A DNA stretch of 64,000 nucleotides from Paenibacillus antibioticophila (GTDB taxonomy: Bacteria; Bacillota; Bacilli; Paenibacillales; Paenibacillaceae), in NCBI RefSeq assembly GCF_000455265.1, contig NZ_HG005141.1, positions 676,333 through 740,332 on the forward strand, read 5' to 3'. Shown here one piece after another: positions 8,092 through 18,467 of the stretch. A program made the position numbers and the translations under genes. The notes beneath the pieces were generated by a model that saw only the letters and a list, made by a program, of their open reading frames with translations, had not been told where the DNA came from and ran no database searches. Position 1 is the stretch's first letter; every line of letters starts with the position of its first letter.

Positions 8092-11000
8092 ATGAACAAA
8101 CTCACCAGCTTCTCCATGAAAAATACAGGCGCCCTGATCATCATGATCCTTATGTTGTTCATCGGGGGCCTGTATTCTACTGGGCAATTAAAAACAGAGG
8201 TGATGCCGGATATTTCCGTTCCCGTTGTCTTTATAACAACGCAATATCCAGGCTCCCCCAGTGATGTCATGGAGCAAGTTACCAAGCCCATAGAGAAGAG
8301 GATTGCTGGCATGGATGGAGTCACGTCCATTGACTCCACCTCCAGCGACAACTTCTCGACAATTATTGTTTATTTGACCGAAAACGCTGATCCTGAACAG
8401 AAGAAGCTGGATATCGACAGCTTGCTTGAAGAGGTCAGCCTCCCTGATGCTGCTGGAGCCCCGCAAGCAGCTACCTATGGCTTCGCCTCCATTCCGGCTT
8501 ATTATCTGGCGCTCTCTGCGGAGAACGGTATGAGTCAAACCGAGCTGGATCAATGGTTCGCCAATGAGATCAAGCCAGGGTTTGAAGCCATCGATGGCTA
8601 TGATCATATGGACGAAATCGGGTCGCGAGAGACAACCCTTAGCATCAGCCTGGATGCAGACAAGTTGAATGCCTTTGGACTGTCTCCCGCTCAGGTATCA
8701 GCCCAAATGCGCCAGAATATGACTTCCTTGCCCGCCGGGGCGGTAGAAATTGACGGCAGCCCGCTGATGGCCCGGGTAACAAGCAATACCAACAGCATAT
8801 ATACGCTGAAGAATATGGACCTGCTCACCCCGCAGGGAACCCGTGTACGGCTAGGTCAGCTCGGCCAAATTGAGTCGATATCTGAATCGAACTTTGTGGC
8901 CCGCCTTAACGGACAACCGGCCATCGGGGTTCAGCTTTATAAGACGAGCGATGCCAATGTCGTGGAATTTGCTGGTGAAATTAAAGCCCTGATTCAAGAG
9001 TGGGAGCAGGAGCTTCCGGACATCCAGTTCAAAACAGTCTACGATGATTCGGTGCAAGTCAGCTCTTCCATTAGCGGTATGGTACATGAGGGACTGGCTG
9101 GCGCGCTGCTCGCCGCATTAATCATTATGCTGTTCTTGCGCAATATCCGCATGACGCTGATTGTATTGGTTTCAATTCCATTATCCATTTTGATTACACT
9201 GATCGTCATGCATCTTCTGGACATTTCCTTGAACATTCTGACACTGGGCGGTATGTTCATTGCAATCGGCCGGGTCGTAGACGATAGTATCGTGGTTATC
9301 GAAAATATATATTCCCACCTGCAAAAGGCGCAGGAGCGAGATGAATCCGTAATCAAGCTGGCTACACGCGAAGTTGGAGCAGCCATTACTTCCTCTACGC
9401 TGACTACTGTCGGTGTATTTGCTCCGCTGGGGATGATCAGCGGCATGGTTGGCCAGCTGTTTCAGCCGTTTGCCATCACCTTGTCCACCGCTATGCTGTC
9501 CTCCCTGCTCGTGGCCCTGACTGTAATTCCCATGCTGGCCAAACTGATGGTTCTGCGCGGAGCGACAATCAAACATGCCGAAAACAACGGAGGACGCTTG
9601 TCGGCGACTTACCGCAGGGTTCTGGAGTGGTCGCTGCACCACCGGATCAAAACCTTGCTGGCAGCGGGTTTTCTGTTTATTGCGTCGATTATCGGCACAA
9701 TACCGTTCCTATCGGTTACCTTGATTCCAGAGGAAGAACCCCCACGGGCTTTTTACTATGTTGTTAAAATGCCTTATGAAACCTCGCTGGACACAATGAA
9801 TGTCAAGGTGAAGAATCTGGAAGACATCCTGCAAGAAGCCAGGGATGCCAGTGGAGAACCGCAATTTACGTTTATTGAATCACTCATCGGGTATAACAAT
9901 TCATCCGATCCGGTTCCTTACCGCGCGCAGATCTTCACCGAGGTTCGCGAAGGCAGTAAGGTGAAGGAAGTCCAGGAAGACTATAAAGCGATTCTGCTCG
10001 CTGAGTTGCCTGAAGAGGCCGAGCTTGACGTAAGATCGCTGGAAAGCGGAGGAGGAACCTCAGACTTTGCGTACTCGCTGAAAGGGGACGACCTGAACCA
10101 GTTAACGGAGGCTGCTGCTTTATTAACAGAGAAGCTGCAGGAATTCCCCGAACTGACCGAGGTTACGGACTCGTTAAGCGATGCCAAACAAGAACTGGAA
10201 ATAGAAGTTGACCAGGATAAAGCTTGGCGATACGGGCTAAGCGCCTCAAGTGTACAGCAAATGGTTGGCAGTTGGCTGATGAAGGATAAAATCGGCGAGC
10301 TGAAGCTGGATAACACGCTTTATACGACGACGGTGGAGTTGGAGAAAACCGGACTGGACACCTTGTCTAAGCTTGGTGATATCCCTTTCCCATCGACAAA
10401 TGGGTCGATCGTATATTTGAAAGAAATAGCGAGCTTGAATATCATCGATGCAGCTTCCAGCATTCAGCGCAATAATCAGGAACAAGTCGTGACCATTTCG
10501 GCCAAGATTGACAGTAAGAACAAAGGCGGGATCAGTTCACAGGTTGCTGCCGCTCTGGATCAAGTGCCGCTTCCAGACGGTGTATCCCGAGAACTTGGCG
10601 GGGTCAATGAGGATATTATGGAGAGCTTCTCTCAATTATTTGTAGCGATGGCAGCCTCCGTATTTATCGTTTACTTGATCATGGTCATCTCCTTCGGCAA
10701 TACGAGCGCTCCTTTCGTCATTCTGTTCTCGCTGCCGCTGGCTGTCATCGGCGGGCTTATCGGATTGCTCGTCACCGGCGAATCTATCAGTATTACTTCA
10801 TTAATCGGCTTCATGATGCTGATCGGGATTGTCGTCACCAATGCCATTCTCTTGATCGACCGGACGCAGCAGTTGCGCGAGGACGGATACACCGTTCGGC
10901 ATGCGCTGATTGAAGCCGGGGGGCTACGCCTGCGGCCGATTATCATGACCGCTGTTGTGACCATGGTCGCCATGCTGCCGCTCGCCCTCGGTCTAACCGA

Positions 11001-11202
11001 AGGGGGCGCGATTATTTCCAAGGGAATGGCTGTTGTCGTTATCGGCGGGCTGGTCTCATCAACGCTGCTGACGCTGGTTGTTGTTCCTGTCATTTATGAA
11101 ATCATCGAGGCAACTAAACAATCGATTGGGCGCTTGTTCCACAGAAATCGGGATACCGCATCAATCGCTAACAACGAGGAGGGATTGACCGCCGATGAAT
11201 AG
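8092..11202 (+). CDS. RND-superfamily efflux transporter (SwrC/AcrB-like)
   Basis: A 1,036-residue inner-membrane proton-driven transporter with the RND plan: TM1, a large extracytoplasmic loop, a six-helix bundle, a second large loop and a second helix bundle. The signature GRVVDDSIVV carries the proton-relay aspartates at about residues 397-398. The second half repeats the fold (LIGFMMLIGIVVTNAILLID). The nearest familiar Gram-positive member is SwrC/YerP, which exports surfactin-type lipopeptides. The substrate here is inferred only. The ribosome-binding site AGGAGG is clear. It overlaps the adaptor gene by 8 bases. Confidence 0.93.
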   Translation: MNKLTSFSMKNTGALIIMILMLFIGGLYSTGQLKTEVMPDISVPVVFITTQYPGSPSDVMEQVTKPIEKRIAGMDGVTSIDSTSSDNFSTIIVYLTENADPEQKKLDIDSLLEEVSLPDAAGAPQAATYGFASIPAYYLALSAENGMSQTELDQWFANEIKPGFEAIDGYDHMDEIGSRETTLSISLDADKLNAFGLSPAQVSAQMRQNMTSLPAGAVEIDGSPLMARVTSNTNSIYTLKNMDLLTPQGTRVRLGQLGQIESISESNFVARLNGQPAIGVQLYKTSDANVVEFAGEIKALIQEWEQELPDIQFKTVYDDSVQVSSSISGMVHEGLAGALLAALIIMLFLRNIRMTLIVLVSIPLSILITLIVMHLLDISLNILTLGGMFIAIGRVVDDSIVVIENIYSHLQKAQERDESVIKLATREVGAAITSSTLTTVGVFAPLGMISGMVGQLFQPFAITLSTAMLSSLLVALTVIPMLAKLMVLRGATIKHAENNGGRLSATYRRVLEWSLHHRIKTLLAAGFLFIASIIGTIPFLSVTLIPEEEPPRAFYYVVKMPYETSLDTMNVKVKNLEDILQEARDASGEPQFTFIESLIGYNNSSDPVPYRAQIFTEVREGSKVKEVQEDYKAILLAELPEEAELDVRSLESGGGTSDFAYSLKGDDLNQLTEAAALLTEKLQEFPELTEVTDSLSDAKQELEIEVDQDKAWRYGLSASSVQQMVGSWLMKDKIGELKLDNTLYTTTVELEKTGLDTLSKLGDIPFPSTNGSIVYLKEIASLNIIDAASSIQRNNQEQVVTISAKIDSKNKGGISSQVAAALDQVPLPDGVSRELGGVNEDIMESFSQLFVAMAASVFIVYLIMVISFGNTSAPFVILFSLPLAVIGGLIGLLVTGESISITSLIGFMMLIGIVVTNAILLIDRTQQLREDGYTVRHALIEAGGLRLRPIIMTAVVTMVAMLPLALGLTEGGAIISKGMAVVVIGGLVSSTLLTLVVVPVIYEIIEATKQSIGRLFHRNRDTASIANNEEGLTADE

Positions 11203-12247
11203 AACCAAGTGGAATAAACTCGCCATAGGATGTGTCTTGCTGGCTCTTGGGTCCATCGCCATAGCGGGATGCACCCAATCGGAGAGTCCTGAAACAGAAG
11301 CTCAGCAGATCGTGCAAACGCCGTCCGTGAAGATCAGCCAAGCTGATGTAAGAAGTATCGGGGAACCCCAGGAGACGATTGCCCTGGTCATCTCCTCAGA
11401 AGAGCGGGATATTGTCGTTAAAGCTAGCGGCGAAGTGCTGAAATCGTTAAAAAAGCGGGGCGATCAGATAACGAAGGGTGAATTACTGTTTGAGCTGGAC
11501 CCCACTGACGTAAAGCTGCAGCAGCAGAAGGCCCAGATTGCGCTGCGCACAGCACAACAAAGCTTGAAAGACGCCCATTTTGCTAACCAGAACGATCCCG
11601 AGGCCTTACAGCCGTTAAAGGATCAAATTCAACTGGCCCAAATTGATATGCAACAACTGGAGCGTACGCTAGAGAACTATAAGGTCACCGCCCCTATTAG
11701 CGGGGTCCTGACCGACTTCTCAGTGGAATCGGGCATGACAGTCAGTCAAGGGATTGTCGGGAAGATTCAGCAAATCAACCCGATCAAGCTGACGGCAAGC
11801 ATCACCGAAGAGAACCGCAAACTGATCGAGGGCAAAGAAGAATTGTCATTTTATGCTCCCGACATGCCAGGACAGCTGTATACGGGCAAGATCGTCTATC
11901 TCGCTGACATTATGGACACCCAGTTGCGGACCTATACACTGGAATTGCAGAGCGATAATGCAAAGCTGGCGTTGAAACCGGGAACCAAGGTTCAACTGCG
12001 GCTTACTGATGAAGTGGAGCAAGAGGTGCTTACCATCCCGACCACCGCAATCATTCGGGAAGAGAGCAATACCTTCGTCTTCACCTTCGCCGACGGCAAG
12101 GTGGAGAAACGGCAGGTACAATTGGGCCGCCTGAACGGAATGTACCAGGAGGTCACCGATGGCTTGAAGCAAGAGGAACAGGTGGTTGTCTCGGGACAAC
12201 ATCAACTGAAGGATCAACAGGCTGTGAACGCCGTGCCTGCGAAATAA
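11195..12247 (+). CDS. RND efflux adaptor lipoprotein (HlyD/membrane-fusion family)
   Basis: A 350-residue adaptor. The N-terminus is a lipoprotein signal with lipobox IAGC at about residues 23-26. A biotinyl-lipoyl-like half (ELLFELDP), a helical hairpin, a second lipoyl half (YKVTAPISGVLTDF) and beta-barrel and proximal domains follow. In Gram-negative bacteria these proteins join RND pumps to an outer-membrane channel. Here there is no outer membrane, so it likely sits on the outer face of the cell membrane and helps the pump. It is translationally coupled to the pump gene. No outer-membrane-factor gene is nearby. Confidence 0.92.
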   Translation: MNRTKWNKLAIGCVLLALGSIAIAGCTQSESPETEAQQIVQTPSVKISQADVRSIGEPQETIALVISSEERDIVVKASGEVLKSLKKRGDQITKGELLFELDPTDVKLQQQKAQIALRTAQQSLKDAHFANQNDPEALQPLKDQIQLAQIDMQQLERTLENYKVTAPISGVLTDFSVESGMTVSQGIVGKIQQINPIKLTASITEENRKLIEGKEELSFYAPDMPGQLYTGKIVYLADIMDTQLRTYTLELQSDNAKLALKPGTKVQLRLTDEVEQEVLTIPTTAIIREESNTFVFTFADGKVEKRQVQLGRLNGMYQEVTDGLKQEEQVVVSGQHQLKDQQAVNAVPAK

Positions 12248-12268
12248 GCACAACGCTGCCGTTCATAC

Positions 12269-12322
12269 AAAAAACTGGCCCGAGCTCCCCGTCCTTTTCA
12301 CGGACGCGGGGGCTCGGGCCAG
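12269..12322 (-). terminator. Rho-independent terminator of the M23 peptidase gene
   Basis: A strong GC-rich hairpin (arms CTGGCCCGAGC at 12275-12285 and its complement at 12312-12322). On the minus strand it is followed by a run of U from the A tract 12269-12274. It separates the convergent adaptor and peptidase genes and may stop both transcripts, although the plus side lacks a U run. Confidence 0.85.
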
Positions 12323-12340
12323 GTGCTATCTGCCTATTGA

Positions 12341-13924
12341 TTACAAGTATTTCAACGGGTTCTGAACACTGCCATCCTTATGGATTTCAAAATGCAGATG
12401 CGTACCCGTCGAGCGTCCCGTATTGCCCATGACGCCCAGCTTGGTGCCCTTCTCCACGATCTGCCCCTTCTTGACCGAGATTTTGCTCAAATGGCCGTAC
12501 AGGGTCTGATACCCGTTCTGATGATCGACAATAATGCAATTGCCGTATCCGGACTTCGTGCCGGCAAAGGTAACAATCCCATCATCGGCGGATAGAATGT
12601 TCTTGTTCGAGGAGACAAGATCAATGCCTTTATGCGTCCTGCCCCAGCGCTTGCCGTAGCTGCTCGTCAGCTTCGCCCCGGACACCGGCCAGGAAAAATC
12701 ACCCGTACCGATTCCCCGAACAATCTTCGTACCGGCCAGAACAACCTTCGGCTTCGATTCCTTGATCACCTCTTGGCCCAGCCATTCCTCTTCGACGACT
12801 TCCCCGTTTTCCTTCGTCACACGATACTTCATCGTCTTAAGCCCGCTCGCGCCTAGCGACAGTACCTTTGTCTCGCCTTCACGCATCTCATCGCTCTTCT
12901 GGATGATGACCTGCGGCTCGGTTACCAGCTGCTCAGAGACTCGCTCTACCGTAGTAACCGTAAGCGCCGGTTGTACCGCCTGGATCTGAAGCTCTGTGCC
13001 GATTTGAAGCGTACGCTCCTTTATCCCGGGATTGCGGTTGAACAGCTCCTGCTGTTTTACTCCGTATTTTGCTGCAATCGAAGAAATCGTATCTCCCTCG
13101 CGCACCTCGTACGTAATCGCAGCTTCGTCGCCCTCTAAAATTTTTGCTACCACATCACTGGCCGCCATCACTTTATTGGGAGCGGTATCCACATCCTGGA
13201 CATCCACTTGCTCCTTGATGGAGACCTTCTCCAGCGCATTGTCCGGGTCCTCTGTTGCCCCGGTATCTGCGGCAGCATTTGATAAGGCCGCACTATTGCC
13301 GCCCGTCTTGGCCACCTTACTTACGAACGCAGGAACAGAGGCCCTTTTCAGCTCGGGAGCATACTTGGTCTTAATCTGCTCTAGAATCTGATCAGCGGTC
13401 TCTTGGTCCTTAACAATGGCAATCGTCTTGCCGTCCACCTTCAGTTCAACACCCTTGGCATAGCCGGTAAGCATGCCATAGAGCTTGTCCAGCGTCTCTT
13501 CGCTGTTGACCTCAGCCTTATAAGCCTGATCCGGAACCGCCTTGATGCCCTCCGTATGTACGGCCATCTCCACTTCCGGATATTTCTCGCTGTATTCCTC
13601 TTGCTTCTCCTGGAACAACGCCTGAAGCTGCTGCTCCTCTTCTATAGTCCCTATTTCTTGTTCTCCGACGTATACACGGTAAAAAGCTACCGTATGTGCT
13701 TCCACATATTCTACTGTTGCAAAATAACCCCCGCCGCCCAGTACAAAAACGGCAACCGCACTGATTGCAATCGTCCGAAGCTTGGGAGTCATGTTCAAGC
13801 GTCTTGTCAGTTCTGATATCGGTCTGAACTTGCTTTGTTGGCTGTCCGGGTGGCTTTGATTATTTTGATCGGTGTCTTTATCCTTGCGCCATAGCTGCCA
13901 GCGCATCCCCCTGAAACCTTTCAT
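12341..13924 (-). CDS. Membrane-anchored M23 peptidoglycan endopeptidase with LysM and G5 domains
   Basis: A 527-residue wall enzyme: cytosolic tail, one membrane helix (about 50-68), an extracytoplasmic linker region, LysM (about 271-315), a G5 domain (about 322-402) and a C-terminal M23 metallopeptidase (about 410-527). The zinc site is complete: His431, Asp435 (HKGID), His478 in YGHLS and the HLH motif at 509-511. LysM and G5 probably bind peptidoglycan while M23 cuts cross-links. As a wall hydrolase near walRK it is a natural candidate WalR target, though I found no correctly spaced WalR site upstream. A palindrome, GACAT-N6-ATGTC, lies at 13956-13971. Confidence 0.94.
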   Translation of the reverse strand: MKGFRGMRWQLWRKDKDTDQNNQSHPDSQQSKFRPISELTRRLNMTPKLRTIAISAVAVFVLGGGGYFATVEYVEAHTVAFYRVYVGEQEIGTIEEEQQLQALFQEKQEEYSEKYPEVEMAVHTEGIKAVPDQAYKAEVNSEETLDKLYGMLTGYAKGVELKVDGKTIAIVKDQETADQILEQIKTKYAPELKRASVPAFVSKVAKTGGNSAALSNAAADTGATEDPDNALEKVSIKEQVDVQDVDTAPNKVMAASDVVAKILEGDEAAITYEVREGDTISSIAAKYGVKQQELFNRNPGIKERTLQIGTELQIQAVQPALTVTTVERVSEQLVTEPQVIIQKSDEMREGETKVLSLGASGLKTMKYRVTKENGEVVEEEWLGQEVIKESKPKVVLAGTKIVRGIGTGDFSWPVSGAKLTSSYGKRWGRTHKGIDLVSSNKNILSADDGIVTFAGTKSGYGNCIIVDHQNGYQTLYGHLSKISVKKGQIVEKGTKLGVMGNTGRSTGTHLHFEIHKDGSVQNPLKYL

Positions 13925-14038
13925 TGCTGTTCTCCTTTACAATTCAACTGAAATCGACATGAAATGATGTCAAATTTTTAACCTTTTATGATCCTTGTTA
14001 AGAGTAACACAGTCAGCTTTAACATTTCAACTCATGCC

Positions 14039-14082
14039 AAAAAGGCCGGAAGCCTTTATTATACTTAGGCCCCCGGCTTTTT
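14039..14082 (-). terminator. Bidirectional terminator-like hairpin
   Basis: An AAAAAGGCCGG arm and its near complement CCCCCGGCTTTTT enclose an AT-rich loop. It has U runs in both directions. It most plausibly ends the transcript of the membrane protein gene at 14133-14801 before the M23 gene. Confidence 0.75.
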
Positions 14083-14132
14083 ATGCAAATTCTTCCGTTG
14101 ATTCTTTATTTACAATCCTGTGAATGTGAACG

Positions 14133-14801
14133 CTATTTTTTTAATAAATTCAAGATTTTGGCATACTCTTCTTTACTTAAATGCTTGGACAGGATCTGTT
14201 CGATCTCGATCATTTCCGTCTCCGTTAATCCCCCTTCGATCAGCTCGCTCATTCTCAGCATTTCCTCCTGAGGAAGCTTGCTCATCAAGGTGGCAAATAC
14301 CTCTTCCTTCTCACTGTCGCTTAGCTCGTCCTTCTTCGCGAGCAGATCGTCCGGGCTTACCAATACCTGCTGGTCTTGTCCCGCACCTGCTGCCTCCCCT
14401 GCAATGCCGCCCATGACCGGGACGGAGCCCTCTGGAGCCTCCTCCTCTGCCTCGCCCTCCACCGGCGAGCTGTCGGTATCCCTGTTTTCCTCTTGATTCT
14501 CCGAGGTGCTGTCCTCTCCCAAGCGGTCTGTTCCCGAAGCTCCTGCCGCATCCAGCCCTGTCTGTCCGTTACTGTCCGGTGCGGGTTGATCCTTCGGATC
14601 AGGAGCACCCTGCGAGCCGAATCCCAGCATTCCCTTCATCATACTGCCCAGGCTTGGCGCCTGGCCGGCTATAGGCAGATTATAGCTGCCAAGCAGCGTT
14701 TGAATGTACGTATTTACCACATACCCCGCCGTGAGCACGGTCAGCAGTGTGACCATAACCACAACCAGCCCCAGTCTTGCGAATTTAAGCAACCATTTCA
14801 C
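14133..14801 (-). CDS. Unidentified membrane-anchored acidic protein
   Basis: A 222-residue protein that I do not recognise. It has one N-terminal membrane helix (about residues 8-30), a low-complexity middle (about 60-150) rich in Pro, Gly, Asp, Glu and Ser, and a charged helical C-terminus (about 155-222) with two similar stretches, TETEMIEIEQILSKHL and SKEEYAKILNLLKK. The helical tail could bind a partner. It lies between purA and the M23 peptidase, with its own downstream hairpin. A ribosome-binding site AGGAGG is close to the ATG. The frame is convincing but no function can be given. Confidence 0.8.
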   Translation of the reverse strand: MKWLLKFARLGLVVVMVTLLTVLTAGYVVNTYIQTLLGSYNLPIAGQAPSLGSMMKGMLGFGSQGAPDPKDQPAPDSNGQTGLDAAGASGTDRLGEDSTSENQEENRDTDSSPVEGEAEEEAPEGSVPVMGGIAGEAAGAGQDQQVLVSPDDLLAKKDELSDSEKEEVFATLMSKLPQEEMLRMSELIEGGLTETEMIEIEQILSKHLSKEEYAKILNLLKK

Positions 14802-15040
14802 TAACTTTCCTCCTTCTGCAATCCCGCCGTCAGCCGGTTCATTCTAGCTTCCAAGCATCCGCTGGATAGAACGGAAGCTAGTGATTCGGCTGCGCATCTG
14901 TCTACTCTATTTCCAGTATGGACGGCAAAGTGGAGATATAACCTCCCCTAAGAGCAAATGAGCAGGCTAGTCAGAAAGATAGACTCTTTCTACTACTTCT
15001 CCCATCCGACTACGAGCAGAGCAGATTTGTGAAATACAGC
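14802..15040. other. Intergenic stretch upstream of the acidic membrane protein
   Basis: No coding frame or RNA gene is seen. It presumably contains the promoter of the minus-strand gene to its left, but no strong pair of promoter boxes stands out. Confidence 0.4.
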
Positions 15041-15094
15041 AAAAAGGCCGCTTCCTGCATACCGTAGAAAATAACGGTTCACAGGAAGCGGCCT
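15041..15094 (-). terminator. Rho-independent terminator of purA
   Basis: Long arms AGGCCGCTTCCTG (15045-15057) and the complement at 15082-15094 enclose an inner ACCGT/ACGGT pairing. A U run follows on the minus strand, from the A tract 15041-15045. It lies just after the purA stop. Confidence 0.9.
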
Positions 15095-15109
15095 ATGATG
15101 GTTACTTTA

Positions 15110-16519
<1,410 letters not shown>

Positions 16520-16548
16520 TTAATTTAGCGCATCAAAGCAGCAATACC

Positions 16549-16577
16549 AGTTTACCAGTCTCCATTTTTAAAGTCAA
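16549..16577 (-). promoter_or_regulatory. Candidate sigma-A promoter of purA
   Basis: On the minus strand TTGACT (16572-16577), a 17-base spacer and TAAACT (16549-16554). It lies immediately downstream of the PurBox array, giving a leader of about 145 bases to the purA start. Confidence 0.65.
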
Positions 16578-16579
16578 AT

Positions 16580-16620
16580 TAAAAAACGAACAATCACCCA
16601 CTGGCGTGAATGATTGTTCG
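16580..16620 (-). terminator. Rho-independent terminator of dnaB, overlapping PurBoxes
   Basis: The arms CGAACAATCA (16587-16596) and TGATTGTTCG (16611-16620) are perfect complements. On the minus strand they are followed by a U run from the A tract 16581-16586. It lies 40 bases after the dnaB stop. Confidence 0.85.
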
Positions 16621-16655
16621 GAAATTAAGGGATAAATATCGATTTGTTCGGAAAA
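16582..16655. promoter_or_regulatory. PurR operator (PurBox) array upstream of purA
   Basis: The B. subtilis PurR consensus is AWWWCCGAACWWT. Box 1 (plus strand, 16582-16594) matches 12 of 13. Box 2 (minus strand, 16613-16625) matches 13 of 13. Box 3 (minus strand, 16643-16655) matches 11 of 13. Boxes 1 and 2 face each other with an 18-base gap, close to the paired arrangement known for PurR, and they sit directly upstream of the purA -35 box. Repression of purA by PurR, relieved by PRPP, is the expected regulation. The pair also forms the dnaB terminator stem. Confidence 0.8.
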
Positions 16656-16660
16656 ATAGA

Positions 16661-18022
16661 CTATCCGGCGAAAGCATCGCTATGTGCCCGCTCATAATTG
16701 GCAAATTTATTGAAGTTCTTCAGGAAGACCAGCTCTACGGTACCTACCGGACCATTCCGCTGCTTGGCGATAATGATCTCGATAATGTTCTTCTTCTCGG
16801 TCTCCTGGTTATAATAATCGTCCCGGTACAGGAAGGCAACGATATCGGCATCCTGCTCGATCGAACCGGATTCCCGCAGGTCAGACATCATCGGACGCTT
16901 GTCCTGCCGCTGCTCCACGCCCCGGCTGAGCTGGGACAAGGCGATAACCGGCACTTCCAGCTCACGGGCAATCTGCTTGAGCGTCCGGGATATTTCCGAG
17001 ACCTCCTGCTGACGGTTCTCGCCGGGCTTGCCGCGGCCGTGAATGAGCTGAAGGTAGTCGATCACGATCATGCCTAGCCCCTTCTCCTTCTTAAGCCGTC
17101 TGCACTTGGCCCGAATATCGGCCACGGTGACACCGGGTGTATCGTCAATGTAAATCTCCGCTTCGGACAAGGCCGCGATGCCCATCGTCAGCTTGGACCA
17201 ATCATCATCGTTCTTGAAATCACCGGTCCGCATCACGCCTGCGTCCAGATTGGCCTCGGCGCAGATCATCCGCTGTACCAGCTGGGGCGCCGACATTTCC
17301 AGACTGAAGATCGCCACGGTCTCTTTGGCACGCACCGCAACGTTCTGCGCGATATTCAGCGCAAAGGCGGTCTTACCCACGGATGGCCGGGCGGCTACGA
17401 TAATCAGGTCATTCCGCTGAAAGCCGGACGTCATTTTGTCCAGATCGACGAACCCCGACGGAATGCCGGTGGTGTTCCCTTTGTTCTGGTGAAGCTGCTC
17501 GACCCGGTCGAACACCTCCATCAATACATCGCGTATGGCAATAAAGCCGCTGCCGGAGCGGCGGTTGGAGATCTCCAGAATCCGGCGCTCGGCATCGCTG
17601 AGCATACCGGAGACGTCCTCGCCTCCCGTGTAGCCGTCGCTGACAATCTGTGTTGCTGTACGAATCAAGCGCCGGAGCATCGATTTCTCTTCGATGATTC
17701 GGGCATAGTAATCCACGTTTGCCGCAGTCGGAACAGCATGTGCAAGCTTGGCCAAATAACTGACCCCGCCCGTCTCCTCCAGCTCGCCGCGATCCTGCAG
17801 ACGAGAGGTCAGCGTGACCAGATCAATCGGCTGCCCTTCCTCCCCCAGCTGCACCATCGCTTCATAAATGAGCTGGTGAGGCTTATCGTAGAAATCCTCG
17901 GTACGAACCCGCTCCATGGCCGTAATAAGCGCTTCGGATTGAAGCAGGATCGCGCCAAGCACCGCTTGTTCTGCTTCCAGATTCTGCGGAGGGATGCGGT
18001 CGTAATAAGGATCTACGCTCAT
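16661..18022 (-). CDS. dnaB: Replicative DNA helicase
   Basis: A 453-residue hexameric helicase that unwinds DNA at the fork (called DnaC in B. subtilis). The N-terminal helical domain begins near PPQNLEAEQAVLGAIL. The RecA-like domain has the Walker A sequence ARPSVGKTAFAL, then FSLEMS, the Walker B region VIVIDYLQLI and a C-terminal SDLRESGSIEQDAD motif. Length is typical. It is one base from rplI and in operon with rplI and gdpP. The terminator at 16580-16620 ends it. Confidence 0.97.
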   Translation of the reverse strand: MSVDPYYDRIPPQNLEAEQAVLGAILLQSEALITAMERVRTEDFYDKPHQLIYEAMVQLGEEGQPIDLVTLTSRLQDRGELEETGGVSYLAKLAHAVPTAANVDYYARIIEEKSMLRRLIRTATQIVSDGYTGGEDVSGMLSDAERRILEISNRRSGSGFIAIRDVLMEVFDRVEQLHQNKGNTTGIPSGFVDLDKMTSGFQRNDLIIVAARPSVGKTAFALNIAQNVAVRAKETVAIFSLEMSAPQLVQRMICAEANLDAGVMRTGDFKNDDDWSKLTMGIAALSEAEIYIDDTPGVTVADIRAKCRRLKKEKGLGMIVIDYLQLIHGRGKPGENRQQEVSEISRTLKQIARELEVPVIALSQLSRGVEQRQDKRPMMSDLRESGSIEQDADIVAFLYRDDYYNQETEKKNIIEIIIAKQRNGPVGTVELVFLKNFNKFANYERAHSDAFAG

Positions 18023-18023
18023 C

Positions 18024-18467
18024 TTATTCCTCCGTGACCTGAACCTTGACCGTCGATTTCACTTCCGGATGAAGCTTAACCGGTACTTGAGTAACGCCAA
18101 GCGAACGAATCGGATCGTGCATTTCAATCTTCCGTTTATCGATTTTGACACCGGCCTTTTCGAGCGCTTCCGCCACTTGCTTGCTCGTAATCGCTCCGAA
18201 CAGGCGGCCGCCCTCTCCAGCCTTCGCCTTCAAGGTTACCGTCATCTCTTCCAGCTTCTTGCCCAACTCCGCTGCTTCTTCCTTCTCGCGCTCCTTGCGC
18301 TTGGCCTCTGCGGCGGTCTGGTTCTCCAGTGTCTTCACGTTGCCATCGGTAGCCGGACGAACCAGCCCGCGCGGGATCAGGAAGTTCTGTGCGTAGCCCT
18401 CCGATACCTCCTTGATCTCACCCTTCTTGCCTTGTCCTTTAACATCCTTCAAAAAGATAACCTTCAT
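18024..18467 (-). CDS. rplI: 50S ribosomal protein L9
   Basis: A 147-residue two-domain ribosomal protein. The N-terminal rRNA-binding domain has the family signature [14 protein letters not shown] long connecting helix rich in Glu and Lys follows, then a C-terminal domain ([16 protein letters not shown]). It binds 23S rRNA at the base of the L1 stalk. The start overlaps the gdpP stop by 4 bases (18464-18467), so the order gdpP-rplI-dnaB is translationally linked, as in B. subtilis. Confidence 0.98.
   Translation of the reverse strand: MKVIFLKDVKGQGKKGEIKEVSEGYAQNFLIPRGLVRPATDGNVKTLENQTAAEAKRKEREKEEAAELGKKLEEMTVTLKAKAGEGGRLFGAITSKQVAEALEKAGVKIDKRKIEMHDPIRSLGVTQVPVKLHPEVKSTVKVQVTEE

Noticed and set aside
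13925..14040. A WalR-type site upstream of the M23 peptidase gene
   Set aside because: TGTTAA and TGTTAC hexamers occur on the minus strand but with a 9-base spacer rather than the 5 bases required.
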